Shown: positions 43,535-51,292 of the stretch, in pieces
How the letters are laid out: every line of letters begins with the position of its first letter
Numbering within the stretch: position 1 is the stretch's first letter
Assembly: GCF_002160015.1 (NCBI RefSeq)
Contig: NZ_NFJT01000006.1
Coordinates: forward strand, 1 to 64,000
DNA: 64,000 nt
Origin: Anaerofilum sp. An201
Lineage (GTDB): Bacteria; Bacillota; Clostridia; Oscillospirales; Ruminococcaceae
Direction: 5' to 3'
Program-made: the position numbers and the translations under genes
The notes under the pieces: generated by a model
Seen by the model: the letters and a program-made list of their open reading frames with translations, nothing else
Database searches by the model: none
What the model was told of the DNA's origin: nothing

Positions 43535-43798
43535 ATGCCTAACATTAAATCGCAGAAGGACCGTGTGGTTCAGGCCAAGAAAGAGAACCTGCACAACAAA
43601 GCGATTAAGTCCAACCTGAAAACAGTAGTAAAGAAGGCCGATGCCGCCATTGCCGCCGGCGCCGCCGATAAAGAAGCTGCTGTGGTTGCCGCTGTTTCCG
43701 CCATTGACAAGGCTGCCAGCAAGGGTGTGCTGCACAAGAACACCGCTGCCCGCAAGATCAGCCGCATGGCGAAACGTGCCAACAAGGCCAACGCTTGA
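43535..43798 (+). CDS. rpsT: 30S ribosomal protein S20
   Basis: An 87-residue basic, all-helical ribosomal protein binding the 5' domain of 16S r[23 protein letters not shown] at the start and [20 protein letters not shown] at the end are diagnostic. AAGGAGGTGG precedes the ATG. Flanked by its own promoter and terminator. Confidence 0.97.
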   Translation: MPNIKSQKDRVVQAKKENLHNKAIKSNLKTVVKKADAAIAAGAADKEAAVVAAVSAIDKAASKGVLHKNTAARKISRMAKRANKANA

Positions 43799-43814
43799 TT
43801 GATTTGTGAACCGC

Positions 43815-43850
43815 AAAAAGACGCTTCCGTGTTTGGAAGCGTCTTTTTCT
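43815..43850. terminator. Bidirectional terminator after rpsT
   Basis: AAAAAGACGCTTCC-GTGTTT-GGAAGCGTCTTTTT. Confidence 0.9.
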
Positions 43851-43856
43851 TTGTGT

Positions 43857-44321
43857 TCACGGGATGTATTCCATCGCAAAGTTCTCCAGCACCTGCCCGC
43901 GCAGCGGCACCTGCTGCGCCGCCGTCACCCGCCAGCCGCGCATTTCAAAAAAGGGCCGCGCCGTGCGCGAGGCGTGCACCGTCAGCCGCCGGATGCCGCG
44001 CCCGGCCGCCCAGCCCTCCAGCCGGGCGCAGATGGCCGACGCCATCCCCTGCCCGCCCGCCTCGGGGCAGACGAACAGGTGGTCGAGGTAGCCGGTGTCG
44101 TCGATGTTGCCGTATGCCACAGGGCGGCCGTCCTGTTCGGCCACCACCGTATACAGGCGCGAGAACCACTCCTCCCGCCCGGCCACAGCGGGGGCGGAGG
44201 CGGCCCAGGCGTCGATCTGGGCGGGGGTGTAGTCGCGGCAGGCCGTGCCCCGCACCGCCGCCTCGAACACTTCGGCCAGCGCGGCCGCATCGCCGCGCCG
44301 GTATCTGCGCAGACTGTACAT
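43857..44321 (-). CDS. GNAT-family N-acetyltransferase
   Basis: A 154-residue acetyltransferase of the YafP/ElaA-like type: MYSLRRYRRGDAAALAEVF, a GYLDHLFVCPEAGGQGMAS acetyl-CoA loop, and ASRTARPFFEMRGWRV near the end. Substrate unknown. It starts 12 bases after the MATE gene on the same strand, so the two form an operon. Confidence 0.88.
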   Translation of the reverse strand: MYSLRRYRRGDAAALAEVFEAAVRGTACRDYTPAQIDAWAASAPAVAGREEWFSRLYTVVAEQDGRPVAYGNIDDTGYLDHLFVCPEAGGQGMASAICARLEGWAAGRGIRRLTVHASRTARPFFEMRGWRVTAAQQVPLRGQVLENFAMEYIP

Positions 44322-44333
44322 GGTTTTCCCTCC

Positions 44334-45635
44334 TCATTCAATGCCGGCGGCCAGCAGCCGCCGCAGCAGGAACAGCCCCGCCGCCGCCAGCGCCAGATAG
44401 GCCGCCAGCAGGCTGGACCACACGCCGTCCAGCCCAAAGGCCAGCGGCAGCGAAAACAGCGCCAGCGGCTGGGCGGCCAGCGGTTCCCCAAAGGCCAGCA
44501 GGCTGGCCAGCTTCGCCTGCCCGGTGGCGCAGAAGTAGCTGCTGCAGATGCGGGCGATGCCGTAAAACGGCAGGCACAGGCACACCCACAGCATCGCGCG
44601 GGCGGCCTCGGCGGCGGTGTCGGGGCCGGCCCCGAACAGGATGCCCGCCTGTGTGCGCGCCAGCCAGGCGCCGCCCGCCAGCACCAGCGCGCAGCCCAGC
44701 GACAGCGCAAAGCAGGCGCGGCGCAGGAAGCGCAGCCCCGCCCGGTCGCCCGCGCCGTGGCAGTAGCTGATGAGCGGCTGTGCGCCCTCGCCCACGCCGG
44801 TGAGCAGCGGGTACAGGCTGCCGAACACATAGCTCAGCACCGCATACACCGCCACCGCCTCGGTGCCGCCGCAGCGCAGCGCCTGCAGGTTGGTGAGCAG
44901 GATGACCACGCTGGCCGACACCGACAGCGCGAAGGGCGACGCGCCCAGCGCCAAAATGCGCCCGCACAGCCGCGCGCGGGGCACGAACTGGGCGCGGCGG
45001 CAGGGGACGTCCCTGTCGCGCAGCAGCAGCCACAGCCCCACCGGGATGCCCGCCGCCTGGGCGGTGATGGTGGCGATGGCGGCGCCCGCCATGCCGCCCT
45101 GCAGCACCCACACGAACAGCCAGTCGAGGAAGATGTTCAGCAGAAGGCCCTCCACCATCACGCCCATCGCGGCCAGCGGACGGCCCATCCCGCGCAGCAG
45201 CGGCATCAGCCCGGCCGAGATCACCTGCACGCTGCCCAGCGTCACGATGACCCGCAGATATTCCTCCGCCAGCGGATAGAGGCTGTCTTTTGCGCCGATC
45301 AGCGGGAGGATGGCGCGGTAGGACAAAAGCAGGAAGCCGGTGAGCAGGCAGCAGGCCGCCGCCAGCACCGTCAGCGCCGTGCCGCGGGCGCGCCCGGCCG
45401 CCTCCCGGTCGCCCCGGCCGCGCGCCGCCGCCGCCAGCACCGCGCCGCCGGTGCCGATGCCCAGGCCGGTGCTCATCAGCACCGCCACCACCGGCCAGGC
45501 CACATTGATGGCCGCCAGGCCCTCGTCCCCCATCGCGCCGCCGATGAAGAAGCCGTCCACGATGATGAAAAAGCCGTTCAGAAGCTGGCTGAGCATGCTG
45601 GGCAGCACGGCCCGGAAAAACGCGCGGGTGTTCAT
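44334..45635 (-). CDS. MATE-family efflux transporter
   Basis: A 433-residue transporter with 12 helices in two similar halves. FRAVLPSMLSQLLNGFFIIVDGFFIG opens the first half (read in parts), and GEGAQPLISYCHGAGDRAGL is the matching motif of the second. MATE pumps export cationic drugs or metabolites with Na+ or H+. The substrate is not evident. It follows a small membrane ORF on the same strand and precedes a GNAT gene. Confidence 0.92.
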   Translation of the reverse strand: MNTRAFFRAVLPSMLSQLLNGFFIIVDGFFIGGAMGDEGLAAINVAWPVVAVLMSTGLGIGTGGAVLAAAARGRGDREAAGRARGTALTVLAAACCLLTGFLLLSYRAILPLIGAKDSLYPLAEEYLRVIVTLGSVQVISAGLMPLLRGMGRPLAAMGVMVEGLLLNIFLDWLFVWVLQGGMAGAAIATITAQAAGIPVGLWLLLRDRDVPCRRAQFVPRARLCGRILALGASPFALSVSASVVILLTNLQALRCGGTEAVAVYAVLSYVFGSLYPLLTGVGEGAQPLISYCHGAGDRAGLRFLRRACFALSLGCALVLAGGAWLARTQAGILFGAGPDTAAEAARAMLWVCLCLPFYGIARICSSYFCATGQAKLASLLAFGEPLAAQPLALFSLPLAFGLDGVWSSLLAAYLALAAAGLFLLRRLLAAGIE

Positions 45636-45667
45636 GCATATACTCCTTTATGTAAAAAATGGGCAGA

Positions 45668-45710
45668 GCAAAGGCGCGCCGCGAGGGCTGCCCGCAGCGC
45701 GCCTTTGCCG
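45668..45710 (-). terminator. Hairpin between the 38-residue ORF and the MATE gene
   Basis: GCAAAGGCGCGC and GCGCGCCTTTGC (with a short bulge) pair around a GC-rich loop; on the minus strand CTCTGCCCATTTTTT follows. Confidence 0.65.
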
Positions 45711-45714
45711 AAGA

Positions 45715-45831
45715 TCAAAGCTCGGTGTCGTTGCTGTAAACCTGCACATAGTGCTCGGGCTGGGGCCGGAGCAGCGCCGCCACGGCCGCGGCAGCGGACA
45801 GGATGATGAGCAGTTTCCAGAACCATTTCAT
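45715..45831 (-). CDS. 38-residue single-helix membrane ORF
   Basis: A short frame starting MKWFWKLLIILSAAAAVAAL and ending YVQVYSNDTEL. The first 20 residues form one hydrophobic helix, with Lys/Trp at the cytoplasmic side; the tail is polar. A GGGAGG site lies nine bases before the ATG, and a hairpin follows its stop, so it looks like a real small gene. No family is recognised. It lies upstream of the MATE pump. Confidence 0.6.
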   Translation of the reverse strand: MKWFWKLLIILSAAAAVAALLRPQPEHYVQVYSNDTEL

Positions 45832-45982
45832 GGCATGTGCCTCCCTTGCCTGTTTGCGGCCGATGCGGCCGGCGGGGCTTTGCGCCCTTTTGTTCAGTAT
45901 AGCACAATTTGCGGGGATGGTACACTGCCGGGGGCGGTTTTTTGGAAAAAATTAAAAAAAGCGGCGAAATTGCGAACAGCAG

Positions 45983-46012
45983 TTGCGTGCGCGGCCAACA
46001 AAATGGTACAAT
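45983..46012 (+). promoter_or_regulatory. Promoter of the rnf operon
   Basis: TTGCGT (45983-45988), 18-base spacer, TACAAT (46007-46012), 75 bases before rnfC. Confidence 0.72.
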
Positions 46013-46086
46013 AGTTTGTATGCGGAGCGGGCGGCAAAAACCGGCGTCCCGGCTCCTGATCCAAATTGAACGGAGGAACGTGATTC

Positions 46087-47400
46087 ATGTTGAAAAAGTT
46101 GTCACGTGCCGCGCTGGGCGCGGCGGTGCCCCACGAAAAGGGCACGGCACACATGGCCACGGTGCAGATCCCGCTGCCGGATAAGATCGTGCTGTGCATG
46201 CAGCAGCACATCGGCGCCCCCGCCGTTCCGGTGGTGAAAAAGGGCGACCATGTGGACGTGGGCACCCTGGTGGGAAAGGCCGGCGGCTTTGTAAGTGCAG
46301 ATATCCACAGCGGCGTGTCGGGCACCGTCACCGGCATCGAGACGGTGCGCTATGTGACCGGCAGGAACGTGCAGGCGGTGGTGATCCAGCCCGACGGCCA
46401 GCAGACCCTGGACGCGTCTGTGAAGCCGCCGGTGGTGGAGGACTACGCCGGCTTTATCAAGGCGGTGCAGAACTGCGGTCTGGTGGGCCTGGGCGGAGCG
46501 GGCTTCCCCACTGCGGTGAAGCTGTCGCCGAAGGATGTGTCGGCCATCGACACGCTGGTGATCAACGGCGCCGAGTGCGAGCCGTACCTCACCGCCGACA
46601 ACCGCGAATTCCTCGAGTGCGCCGACACGGTGGCCGAGGGCATCCGCGCCGTGATGAAATACCTCGAGATCCCCCGCTGCCTGATCGGCATCGAGCGCAA
46701 CAAGCCCGAGGCGATGGACCGGATGTTCACCGTGTTCCAGAGCGAGCCGAATGTGACGGTGGTGCCCCTGCCCAGCCGCTACCCGCAGGGCGCCGAGAAG
46801 GTGCTGATCGAAAAGACCACCGGCCGTGAAGTTCCCCGCGGCGGCCTGCCCAGCGACGTGGGCGTGATCGTGATGAACGTCACCACCGTGTCCACGCTGG
46901 GCAAATACCTGCGCACCGGCATGCCGCTGGTGACCAAGCGCCTCACCGTGGAGGGCGACGCCGTGGCCAAGCCCGCCAACGTGGAGGCGATCATCGGCAC
47001 CCCGCTGCGCCACATCCTGGACTTCTGCGGCACCAAGGCCGAGCCTGCCAAGGTCGTCACCGGCGGCCCGATGATGGGCACCGCCCAGCTGAGCCTGGAT
47101 TTCCCGGTTCTGAAGCAGAACAACGGCCTTCTGGTGCTCAGCGAGAAGGCCGCGCACCTGCCTGCCGTGCAGCCCTGCATCCGCTGCGGCCGCTGCATCT
47201 CCGCCTGCCCGATGGGCCTCAGCCCGGTGGAGATCGCCGGCGCCTACAACCGCGGCGACGTGGAGGCGCTGGACGCCATGATGGTGGATCTGTGCATGGC
47301 CTGCGGCACCTGCAGCTTTGTCTGCCCGGCCAAACGCCCCGTCGCCCAGACGATGGCGCTGGCCAAAGACACCCTGAAACGCAAAGGAGGCAAAAAGTAA
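46087..47400 (+). CDS. rnfC: Rnf complex subunit C
   Basis: A 437-residue peripheral subunit that binds NAD(H) and FMN and carries two [4Fe-4S] clusters. GLVGLGGAGFPTAVKL and NGAECEPYLTADNRE are the flavin/nucleotide sites shared with NuoF; CIRCGRCISACPMGL and CMACGTCSFVCP are the cluster motifs at residues 360-420. It opens the clostridial order rnfCDGEAB. Rnf couples ferredoxin oxidation and NAD+ reduction to ion export. GGAGGAACG precedes the ATG; the TAA overlaps rnfD by one base. Confidence 0.96.
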   Translation: MLKKLSRAALGAAVPHEKGTAHMATVQIPLPDKIVLCMQQHIGAPAVPVVKKGDHVDVGTLVGKAGGFVSADIHSGVSGTVTGIETVRYVTGRNVQAVVIQPDGQQTLDASVKPPVVEDYAGFIKAVQNCGLVGLGGAGFPTAVKLSPKDVSAIDTLVINGAECEPYLTADNREFLECADTVAEGIRAVMKYLEIPRCLIGIERNKPEAMDRMFTVFQSEPNVTVVPLPSRYPQGAEKVLIEKTTGREVPRGGLPSDVGVIVMNVTTVSTLGKYLRTGMPLVTKRLTVEGDAVAKPANVEAIIGTPLRHILDFCGTKAEPAKVVTGGPMMGTAQLSLDFPVLKQNNGLLVLSEKAAHLPAVQPCIRCGRCISACPMGLSPVEIAGAYNRGDVEALDAMMVDLCMACGTCSFVCPAKRPVAQTMALAKDTLKRKGGKK

Positions 47401-48335
47401 TGGAGAAGAACCTGATCGTCACCGCCTCCCCCCATATCGTGGACCGCTCCTCCACCCGCCGGCTGATGCGGAACGTCATCATCGCGCTGCTGCCCTGCGT
47501 GGTGGCCAGCGCCTGGATCTTCGGCCTGCGCGCGCTGCTGGTGGAAGCCGTGGCCGTGTTTGCCTGTGTGGCGTTTGAGTATCTGTACTGCTATCTGATG
47601 AAAAAGCCCATCCCGGTGGGCGACCTGTCGGCCGTTGTCACCGGTCTGATTTTGGCGATGAACGTGCCGGTCACCCTGCCGCTGTGGATGGTGGTGCTGG
47701 GCAGCTTTGTTGCCATCGTCATCACCAAGCAGCTGTTCGGCGGCCTGGGCTTCAACCTGGCCAACCCCGCCCTGATGGGCCGTCTGGTGCTGTTCGGCAG
47801 CTTCACCGGCGCCATGACCAACTGGACCTTCCCCCGCACCATCTCCGGCACCGACGCCCTGGCCGGCGCCACCCCGCTGGTGGCCGGCCAGACCGACCCC
47901 CTGCCGGTGCTGGACCTGTTTTTGGGCGTGCACGGCGGCGTGCTGGGCGAGACCTGCGCGCTGGCCATCCTGCTGGGCTTTATCTGGCTGGTTGCCACCC
48001 GCACCATCTCCCCCGCCATCCCGCTGGCCTATGTGGGCACGGTGGCGGTGCTGGCGCTGGTGTTCGTTGGGCCCAGCCATGTGATGCTGCACGTGCTGGG
48101 CGGCGGCCTGCTGTTCGGCGCTGTGTTCATGGCCACCGACTACGTCACCAGCCCCTTCACCCTCAAGGGCAAGATCGTCTTCGGCATCGGCCTGGGCATC
48201 ATCACCTGGGCCATCCGCTACTGGGGCAACATGGCGGAGGGCGTGTCCTACGCCATCCTGCTGATGAACCTGCTGGTCCCCTATATCAATGATCTGACCC
48301 GCCAGAAACCGCTGGGAGGTGCCAAAAAGAAATGA
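47400..48335 (+). CDS. rnfD: Rnf complex subunit D
   Basis: A 311-residue membrane subunit related to NqrB, with about nine helices. LIVTASPHIVDRSSTRRLM is the typical start, and SGTDALAGATPL contains the Ser/Thr-Gly-Ala-Thr FMN attachment motif. KQLFGGLGFNLANPALMGR is also conserved. It overlaps rnfC by one base and rnfG by four. Confidence 0.95.
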   Translation: MEKNLIVTASPHIVDRSSTRRLMRNVIIALLPCVVASAWIFGLRALLVEAVAVFACVAFEYLYCYLMKKPIPVGDLSAVVTGLILAMNVPVTLPLWMVVLGSFVAIVITKQLFGGLGFNLANPALMGRLVLFGSFTGAMTNWTFPRTISGTDALAGATPLVAGQTDPLPVLDLFLGVHGGVLGETCALAILLGFIWLVATRTISPAIPLAYVGTVAVLALVFVGPSHVMLHVLGGGLLFGAVFMATDYVTSPFTLKGKIVFGIGLGIITWAIRYWGNMAEGVSYAILLMNLLVPYINDLTRQKPLGGAKKK

Positions 48336-48874
48336 CAAGCAAGCAGTGGAATGAATACGCCAAGCCCATCGTGGTTCTGGTGGTGATCTGCATCGTGACC
48401 TCGCTGCTGCTGGCGCTGACCAATCAGCTGACCGCGCCGGTGATCGAGGAGAACGAGCGCAAGGTGGCCCAGGCCGCCTACTATGAAGTGATGCCCGCCG
48501 CCACCAGCTTCGTGCCGGTGGAGGGCATCGACAACGCCGACGTGCTGGACGTCCAGAAGGACGAGGGCGGCGCCGGCATCGTGATGAAGGTGCAGGGCCA
48601 GGGCTTCGGCGGCAAGGTGCCCTGCGTGGTGGCCTTCGACATGGAGGGCACCATCATCGGCGTGAAGTTCCTGGAGAACAGCGAGACCAAGGGCTACGGC
48701 AGCCGTCTGTATGAGGATTCGAGCTTTGCCGCCCAGTTCGCCGGCATGCCGGCCGAGAGCTTTGCCATCGGCGACATCGACGCCCTGGCCGGGGCCACCG
48801 TCTCCAGCAAGGCCGCCGTACAGGCGCTGAACACCGCCATCGACGCCTACAATCAGCTGAAGGAGGGCATGTAA
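48332..48874 (+). CDS. rnfG: Rnf complex subunit G
   Basis: A 180-residue subunit with one N-terminal helix (PIVVLVVICIVTSLLLAL) and an extracytoplasmic FMN-binding domain. IDALAGATVSSKAAVQAL has the SGAT-like site where FMN is bound covalently through the Thr. KFLENSETKGYGSRL is another family segment. Starts inside the end of rnfD (ATGA). Confidence 0.95.
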   Translation: MTSKQWNEYAKPIVVLVVICIVTSLLLALTNQLTAPVIEENERKVAQAAYYEVMPAATSFVPVEGIDNADVLDVQKDEGGAGIVMKVQGQGFGGKVPCVVAFDMEGTIIGVKFLENSETKGYGSRLYEDSSFAAQFAGMPAESFAIGDIDALAGATVSSKAAVQALNTAIDAYNQLKEGM

Positions 48875-48875
48875 A

Positions 48876-49544
48876 ATGAATAAGAAACTGTCCATCCTCA
48901 CCAACGGCATCCTGAAGGAAAACCCGGTGCTGCGGCTGGTGCTGGGCACCTGCCCCACTCTGGCGGTGACCACCGCGGCCTTCAACGGCCTGGGCATGGG
49001 CCTGGCCGCCACCTTCGTGCTGGTGTGCTCCAACATCGCCATCAGCTCGCTGCGCAAGGTGATCCCCGACAAGGTGCGCCTGCCGGCCTATATCACCGTC
49101 ATCGCCACCTTCGTGACCATCGTGCAGATGCTGGTGCAGGCCTTCGCGCAGGATCTGTACAGCGCGCTGGGCGTGTATCTGCCCCTGATCGTGGTGAACT
49201 GCATCATCCTGGGCCGCGCCGAGATGTTCGCCTCCAAGAACAACGTGCTCGACTCCGCGCTGGACGGCCTGGGCATGGGCCTGGGCTTCACCGCCACCCT
49301 GCTGGTGATGGCCTCCATCCGCGAGATCCTGGGCGCGGGCACCTTCTTCGGCATGCGGGTCCTGCCCGAGGAGAACTGCATCACCATGATGGGCACCCCT
49401 CCGGGCGGCTTCTTCACCTTCGGCGTGCTGATGGCGCTGGTGGTGTTCATCGAGACCAAGATGGGCCAGCGCAAAAAGCGGGCCATCGGCTGCGAGGGCT
49501 GCCCCTCGGCCGCGAACTGCCAGTCGAAAGGAGCGTGTAACTGA
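48876..49544 (+). CDS. rnfE: Rnf complex subunit E
   Basis: A 222-residue membrane subunit with six helices, related to NqrD. FTNGILKENPVLRLVLGTCPTLA-like start (here LTNGILKENPVLRL) and NCIILGRAEMFASKN are typical; Cys residues in NC and TCP motifs take part in a membrane [2Fe-2S] centre with RnfA. The C-terminus has an extra CEGCPSAANCQSKGAC Cys cluster, commonly seen in clostridial RnfE. Overlaps rnfA by one base. Confidence 0.95.
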   Translation: MNKKLSILTNGILKENPVLRLVLGTCPTLAVTTAAFNGLGMGLAATFVLVCSNIAISSLRKVIPDKVRLPAYITVIATFVTIVQMLVQAFAQDLYSALGVYLPLIVVNCIILGRAEMFASKNNVLDSALDGLGMGLGFTATLLVMASIREILGAGTFFGMRVLPEENCITMMGTPPGGFFTFGVLMALVVFIETKMGQRKKRAIGCEGCPSAANCQSKGACN

Positions 49545-50164
49545 TGGCCGCCAAACTCGCCATGATCTTCTTCAGCATGATCCTTGTGGATAACTATGTG
49601 CTGGTGAAATTCCTGGGCATCTGCCCCTTCCTGGGCGTATCCAAAAAGCTCAATTCGGCCTTCGGCATGAGCTGTGCCGTGATCTTCGTCATGACGCTGG
49701 CCACCGCCGTCACCTGGCCCATCCAGACCTATCTGCTCACCCCCGTGGACCCCGCCACCGGCGAGCTGCGCTGGGATCTGGGCTATCTGCAGACCATCGT
49801 GTTCATCCTGATCATCGCCGTGCTGGTGCAGCTGGTGGAGATCATCATGAAGAAATACATGCCGCCGCTGCACAAGGCGCTGGGCGTGTACCTGCCGCTC
49901 ATCACCACCAACTGCGCGGTGCTGGGCGTGACCATCCTGAACATCGACAACGGCTACAGCTTCATCGAGAGCATCGTCTGCGCGGCGGGCGCGGGCGTGG
50001 GCTTTCTGCTGGCCATGGTGCTGTTCTCCGGCGTGCGCAAGCGCCTGGAGGACGCCAAGCCCCCCAAATGCTTCGAGGGCCTGCCCATCACCCTGGTGGC
50101 GGCGTCCTTCACCAGCATTTCCTTCATGGGCTTCGGCGGCATCATCGAAAACATCTTTTCTTGA
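49544..50164 (+). CDS. rnfA: Rnf complex subunit A
   Basis: A 206-residue membrane subunit with six helices, paired with RnfE. DNYVLVKFLGICPFLGVSKK and LITTNCAVLGVTI hold the Cys residues of the membrane Fe-S centre. Normal length is about 190-195; this one has a slightly longer loop (TPVDPATGELRWDLGYLQ). Confidence 0.95.
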   Translation: MAAKLAMIFFSMILVDNYVLVKFLGICPFLGVSKKLNSAFGMSCAVIFVMTLATAVTWPIQTYLLTPVDPATGELRWDLGYLQTIVFILIIAVLVQLVEIIMKKYMPPLHKALGVYLPLITTNCAVLGVTILNIDNGYSFIESIVCAAGAGVGFLLAMVLFSGVRKRLEDAKPPKCFEGLPITLVAASFTSISFMGFGGIIENIFS

Positions 50165-50176
50165 GGAGGTAGCAGG

Positions 50177-50968
50177 ATGACAATCGCAATTGCTGTGGTG
50201 CTGGTCACGGTGGTGGGCCTGATCGGCGCGGGCATTCTGGTGCTGGCCGCCAAGTTCATGCAGGTGGAGGAAGACCCCCGCATCGGACAGGTGCAGGCCT
50301 GCCTGCCGGGCGCGAACTGCGGCGCCTGCGGCTATGCCGGCTGTGCCGACTATGCCAAGGCCATCGTGGAGGGCGCGCCGGTGAACAAGTGTGTGCCGGG
50401 CGGCGCTGCCGCCGCGCAGGGCGCCGCCGCCGTGATGGGGGTGGACGCCGGCGAGACCGCCGTGGTGAACGCGGTGGTTGGCTGCAAGGGCGCGAACGAG
50501 ATCTGCAAGCGCCAGTACGAGTACGAGGGCGTTTCCAGCTGCCGCGCCGCGGCGGCCATGTACGGCGGGCCGTTCGCCTGCCCCTACGGCTGCATCGGCT
50601 TCGGCGACTGTGAGAAGGCCTGCCCGTTCGGCGCCATCCATGTGGAGAACGGCCTGGCCCATGTCGACCCGGCCAAGTGCACCGGCTGCGGCATGTGCAA
50701 GGAGGCCTGCCCCCAGAAGATCATCTGGATGCATTCCTCCCAGGATAAGCCGGTGGTGATGTGCGCCAACCACGAAAAGGGCGCCATCACCAACAAGGAG
50801 TGCAGCATCGGCTGCATCGCCTGCATGAAGTGCGAGAAGAACTGTCCCGAAGGCGCCATCAAGGTGAATAACTTTGTGGCCCGCATCGACTACGACAAGT
50901 GCACCGGATGCGGCAAGTGTGTGGAGGTCTGCCCCCGCCACGTCATCGCCATGCCGGCGGATTTCTGA
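50177..50968 (+). CDS. rnfB: Rnf complex subunit B
   Basis: A 263-residue subunit that takes electrons from ferredoxin. After one N-terminal helix comes the four-Cys motif CLPGANCGACGYAGC (about residues 43-57), then several [4Fe-4S] ferredoxin motifs (CTGCGMCKEACP, CIACMKCEKNCP, CTGCGKCVEVCP). It is the last gene; GAGGAGG lies before the start and a strong terminator follows. Confidence 0.95.
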   Translation: MTIAIAVVLVTVVGLIGAGILVLAAKFMQVEEDPRIGQVQACLPGANCGACGYAGCADYAKAIVEGAPVNKCVPGGAAAAQGAAAVMGVDAGETAVVNAVVGCKGANEICKRQYEYEGVSSCRAAAAMYGGPFACPYGCIGFGDCEKACPFGAIHVENGLAHVDPAKCTGCGMCKEACPQKIIWMHSSQDKPVVMCANHEKGAITNKECSIGCIACMKCEKNCPEGAIKVNNFVARIDYDKCTGCGKCVEVCPRHVIAMPADF

Positions 50969-50977
50969 ACCAATACG

Positions 50978-51016
50978 CAGCGCCGCCCCCGATGAAACGG
51001 GGGCGGCGCTGTGTTT
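50978..51016 (+). terminator. Terminator of the rnf operon
   Basis: CAGCGCCGCCCCCG-ATGAAA-CGGGGGCGGCGCTG followed by TGTTTTTG. Confidence 0.9.
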
Positions 51017-51024
51017 TTGTGGGA

Positions 51025-51202
51025 GGCTTCCCCCTCGGGGGGAAGCTGTCGCCGGGACGGCGACTGATGAGGGGAAAGCTTCCGGCTCGCACAAACCCCG
51101 ACAAGATCGCTGCATCGACAGCTTTGCGCAAGGGGGCGGCTTCAACCTCATCCGCCCCCATACGGGGGCACCTTCCCCAGCCAGGGGAAGGCAGTTAGGC
51201 GG
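51025..51202. repeat. Composite inverted-end repeat element, copy 7
   Basis: Left end 51025-51077 (GGCTTCCCCC-N2-GGGGGGAAGC ... ACTGATGAGGGG), right end 51149-51202 (CCTCATCCGCCCCC ... CCAGGGGAAGG). The inner sequence keeps CTTCCGGCTC as in copies at 55.4 and 58.5 kb. It fills the gap 50969-51292 with two terminators. Confidence 0.85.
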
Positions 51203-51233
51203 GGGCAGCCCGCCTCCCCGCCCCCAAACAAAC

Positions 51234-51275
51234 CAGCGCCGCCCGCGTTTCCCAAACCGGGAAGCGGGCGGCGCT
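51234..51275 (-). terminator. Terminator of prfC
   Basis: On the minus strand CAGCGCCGCCCGCTTCCC pairs with GGGAAACGCGGGCGGCGCTG around a short loop, then GTTTGTTTG. Confidence 0.8.
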
Positions 51276-51292
51276 GTTTTTTGTATGCGGGT

